Below, piece after piece: positions 62,481 to 64,000 of a stretch of DNA of 64,000 nucleotides. Position numbers and translations under genes: made by a program. The notes beneath the pieces are model-generated. The model saw only the letters and a list, made by a program, of their open reading frames with translations. It was not told the DNA's origin and did no database searches. Every line of letters begins with the position of its first letter. Positions within the stretch are counted from its first letter, which is position 1. Source of the DNA: Clostridium gelidum (GTDB lineage Bacteria > Bacillota > Clostridia > Clostridiales > Clostridiaceae); contig NZ_AP024849.1 of NCBI RefSeq assembly GCF_019977655.1, forward strand, positions 1,521,001 to 1,585,000, in the 5' to 3' direction.

Positions 62481-62519
62481 TTGCAAAGTTATTATATAAC
62501 TTTGGCAATGGAAGATTAA
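62481..62519 (+). CDS. 12-residue leader ORF before the third zinc-ribbon gene
   Basis: TTG at 62481 follows AGAGGAGGTGAACTA, a near-ideal ribosome binding site, and encodes MQSYYITLAMED before TAA. One base later the zinc-ribbon ATG starts. The ORF contains a perfect hairpin, CAAAGTTAT-TAT-ATAACTTTG (62484-62504). The arrangement suggests translational coupling. No peptide evidence exists. Confidence 0.5.
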   Translation: MQSYYITLAMED

Positions 62520-62520
62520 A

Positions 62521-62673
62521 ATGGAAGATAAGAAACTAATATGCAGAGACTGTGGAGATGAATTTATTTTCACAGAAGGAGAACAAGAATTCTATAAAGA
62601 AAAGGGTTTTGAAAATGAACCAACTAGATGTGCTGATTGTAGAAGAGCTAAAAAGCAACAAAACAACAGATGA
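62521..62673 (+). CDS. small zinc-ribbon protein, third paralogue
   Basis: The 50-residue product MEDKKLICRDCGDEF... shares about four fifths of its residues with the pair at 42237 and 42716, including both CxxC knuckles (ICRDCG and RCADCR) and the GEQEFYKEKGFENEP linker. Its leader is unrelated: it has only a weak ribosome binding site (GGAAG) and follows a 12-codon ORF by one base. The function is unknown. Its presence behind clpSA may be coincidental. A terminator follows. Confidence 0.86.
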   Translation: MEDKKLICRDCGDEFIFTEGEQEFYKEKGFENEPTRCADCRRAKKQQNNR

Positions 62674-62704
62674 TAATCAATAATAAACTTTGTTGATTTA
62701 TCAA

Positions 62705-62735
62705 AGAGCCATGAGAACAAATCTTATGGCTCTTA
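62705..62735 (+). terminator. terminator after the third zinc-ribbon gene
   Basis: AGAGCCATGAG pairs with CTTATGGCTCTT around AACAAAT. Confidence 0.8.
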
Positions 62736-62845
62736 TTAAATATGTGTTAAAAAAATCCTAAAGGAAGTTATCTTTAATTATACAGTGCAAAACTGCACAT
62801 AATTAATTGAAACATAGATATACAATAAAAAATATAAAAATTCTA

Positions 62846-62875
62846 TTGGATTTTTTATATTTTTGAGAGTATAAT
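62846..62875 (+). promoter_or_regulatory. promoter of the T-box leader
   Basis: TTGGAT (62846-62851), an 18-base spacer and TATAAT (62870-62875). The predicted start is near 62882. Confidence 0.65.
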
Positions 62876-62989
62876 ATAAAGAAAGATTTGAATAAAGGAT
62901 AAAAGAGAAATTATTTATCTGATGTTTTTACTCTGAGAATTTAATATTTGTAATGTACATTAAAATGAATTAGATTCAAAAATTATATG

Positions 62990-63316
62990 TTAAAGATTTT
63001 GATGAGGAATAGTATATTAAGTAAACTTTTTAGAGAGCTAGAGCTTGGTGGAATCTAGTAAGTAAGCTTTATAGAAGCAGCCTTTGAATTTTATAACTGA
63101 AAAATATAAATTATAAGTCTTAAATATAAATTTCTAAATGATTAGCTATTTTTATTTAAGTGATGATTTTTAATTAGGTTATAACGTGATCCTCATGTTA
63201 TAGGGGTGGAGTATTATATTGTACTCTAACTGAGTGAACAATAATTATATTGTTTATTAGGGTGGTACCGCGAAGTAGTTCCTTCGTCCCTTGTTTGGGA
63301 TGGGAGCTTTTTTTAT
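62990..63316 (+). promoter_or_regulatory. T-box riboswitch, specifier GCA (alanine)
   Basis: Stem I shows GATGAGGAATAGTA and AGAGAGCTAGAGCTTGGTGG with its AG bulge and GGTG loop. The specifier region reads GAA-GCA-GCCTTTGAA, giving the Ala codon GCA (63077-63079). The T-box AGGGTGGTACCGCG is at 63259-63272, and the terminator uses TCCC/GGGA with a T-run at 63309-63315. Uncharged tRNA-Ala should stabilise the antiterminator and switch on the downstream Lrp and aminotransferase genes. The bases 62882-62989 before stem I show no gene. Confidence 0.88.
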
Positions 63317-63342
63317 ACTTAAAAATAAGGAGGTCATTGTAA

Positions 63343-63822
63343 ATGGAGGAAATACTTGAGATTTTAGAAAAAAATAGTAGGTATACTGATGAACAAATTG
63401 CTGTTATGGTAGGTAAGACAACTGAAGAAGTTAGAGATGCAATTAGAGATTATGAAGAAAAGAGCATCATAGCTGGTTATACAACTCTTATAAACTGGGA
63501 AAATACAGGAAGTGAAACAGTTACAGCGTTAATTGAAGTTAAGATAACACCTCAAAGAGGTGAGGGCTTTGATAAGGTTGCAGAGAGAATATATAAGTTT
63601 TCTCAAGTAAAGGCGTGTTATTTAATGTCTGGAGGATTTGATTTAACAGTTATTGTTGAAGGAAAGACTATGAAGCAAGTAGCACTTTTTGTATCTGAAA
63701 AACTTGCAGTGCAAGAATATGTATTAAGTACTGGTACTCATTTTGTATTAAAAAAATATAAAGACCATGGCACAATATTTAAAGAAAAGAAATTAGATGA
63801 TAGGGAGGCAATATTTATATGA
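63343..63822 (+). CDS. Lrp/AsnC family transcriptional regulator
   Basis: The 159-residue protein has an N-terminal helix-turn-helix (YTDEQIAVMVGKTTEEVRDA) and an RAM/ACT-like ligand domain (VTALIEVKITPQRGEGFDKV, then KACYLMSGGFDLTVIVEG). It is expressed under an alanine T-box and overlaps the aminotransferase gene by ATGA, so it probably responds to alanine or a related amino acid. The start follows AAGGAGG. Confidence 0.92.
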   Translation: MEEILEILEKNSRYTDEQIAVMVGKTTEEVRDAIRDYEEKSIIAGYTTLINWENTGSETVTALIEVKITPQRGEGFDKVAERIYKFSQVKACYLMSGGFDLTVIVEGKTMKQVALFVSEKLAVQEYVLSTGTHFVLKKYKDHGTIFKEKKLDDREAIFI

Positions 63823-64000
63823 TACTAGAGAGTATGATTAAAGAGTATGTTAAAGATATGCCCCCATCAGGGATACGAAAGTATTTTGATATAATAAATG
63901 AAATGGATGATGTAATTTCTCTTGGAGTTGGAGAACCAGATTTTGTTACTCCTTGGAATGTAAGAGAAGCTGGGATTTATTCATTAGAACAGGGACATAC
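63819..64000 (+). CDS. PLP aminotransferase class I, 3'-truncated by window end
   Basis: Only about 60 residues are visible: a start after GGGAGG and the N-terminal signature ISLGVGEPDFVTPWNVREAG, with the preceding SGIRKYFDII typical of alanine/aspartate-type class I aminotransferases. Control by an alanine-specific T-box and coupling to an Lrp gene make alanine or a pyruvate-linked transaminase the best guess. The PLP lysine lies beyond the window. Confidence 0.85.
   Translation, partial: MILESMIKEYVKDMPPSGIRKYFDIINEMDDVISLGVGEPDFVTPWNVREAGIYSLEQGH

Noticed and set aside
1..64000. anti-phage system, prophage or biosynthetic gene cluster beyond SCIFF
   Set aside because: No nuclease-helicase, toxin-antitoxin, retron, integrase or NRPS/PKS signatures were found among the genes; all substantial frames are explained.

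Overview
The window is AT-rich DNA that looks like a chromosomal segment of a cluster I Clostridium (Clostridium sensu stricto). Supporting features are strong AGGAGG-type ribosome binding sites, frequent TTG and GTG starts, a type III glutamine synthetase beside a type I enzyme, an ANTAR regulator next to glnA, the SCIFF peptide with its radical SAM maturase, GerW/YtfJ, a T-box leader and FeoAAB with a Cys-rich partner. The gene set resembles solventogenic species such as C. beijerinckii, but the species cannot be fixed from the sequence alone.

Layout. 1-6.5 kb: end of a secreted two-VWA-domain protein, a decayed GtrA-like fragment, an O-antigen-ligase/polymerase-like membrane protein, a diguanylate cyclase and a DedA protein. 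6.6-24.2 kb: nitrogen and amino-acid block with lysC (minus strand), glnA, an ANTAR antiterminator, gltB-gltD, a CPBP protease, type III glnN, an LtaS-like sulfatase (minus), icd and tRNA-Gln. Icd makes 2-oxoglutarate, GOGAT uses it, and two glutamine synthetases feed GOGAT. The glnA and glnN leaders each carry a hexaloop hairpin overlapping a terminator, as expected for ANTAR control. 24.4-27.5 kb: Fur-box-preceded feoA-feoA-feoB plus a Cys-rich membrane peptide. 27.6-39.7 kb: DUF2334 deacetylase-like protein, PrsW protease, a beta-CASP ribonuclease-like protein that appears to start at AUU, DUF1304, an AEC transporter, an XRE-cupin regulator divergent from azlCD, an AraC regulator, a DMT transporter and an unknown secreted protein.

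39.8-45.9 kb: a Bce-type peptide-sensing and resistance module (response regulator, kinase, ABC ATPase, permease). It is interrupted by an unknown gene and a recent 340-bp tandem duplication carrying a 51-residue zinc-ribbon gene with its own promoter and terminator. 46.3-48.5 kb: ECF sigma factor, soluble anti-sigma factor, DUF2953 and GerW. 48.6-57 kb: purine nucleoside phosphorylase, MerR-TipAS regulator, HtpG, SCIFF peptide and maturase, M16 peptidase and threonine aldolase. 57.2-64 kb: XRE/DUF2975 pair, an Orn/Lys/Arg decarboxylase, clpS-clpA, a third zinc-ribbon gene behind a 12-residue leader ORF, then an alanine-type T-box, an Lrp regulator and the start of an aminotransferase cut by the window end.

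Two dispersed intergenic repeat families are visible (R1 near 35.0 and 57.0 kb; R2 near 45.9 and 52.5 kb), along with several long inverted repeats. I saw no CRISPR array, transposase, prophage module or recognisable anti-phage system. The most interesting items are RNA-level: paired ANTAR-like attenuators, an unassigned structured leader before gltB, the AUU start, an anti-Shine-Dalgarno leader in the duplicated zinc-ribbon genes, and the covarying R2 hairpins.
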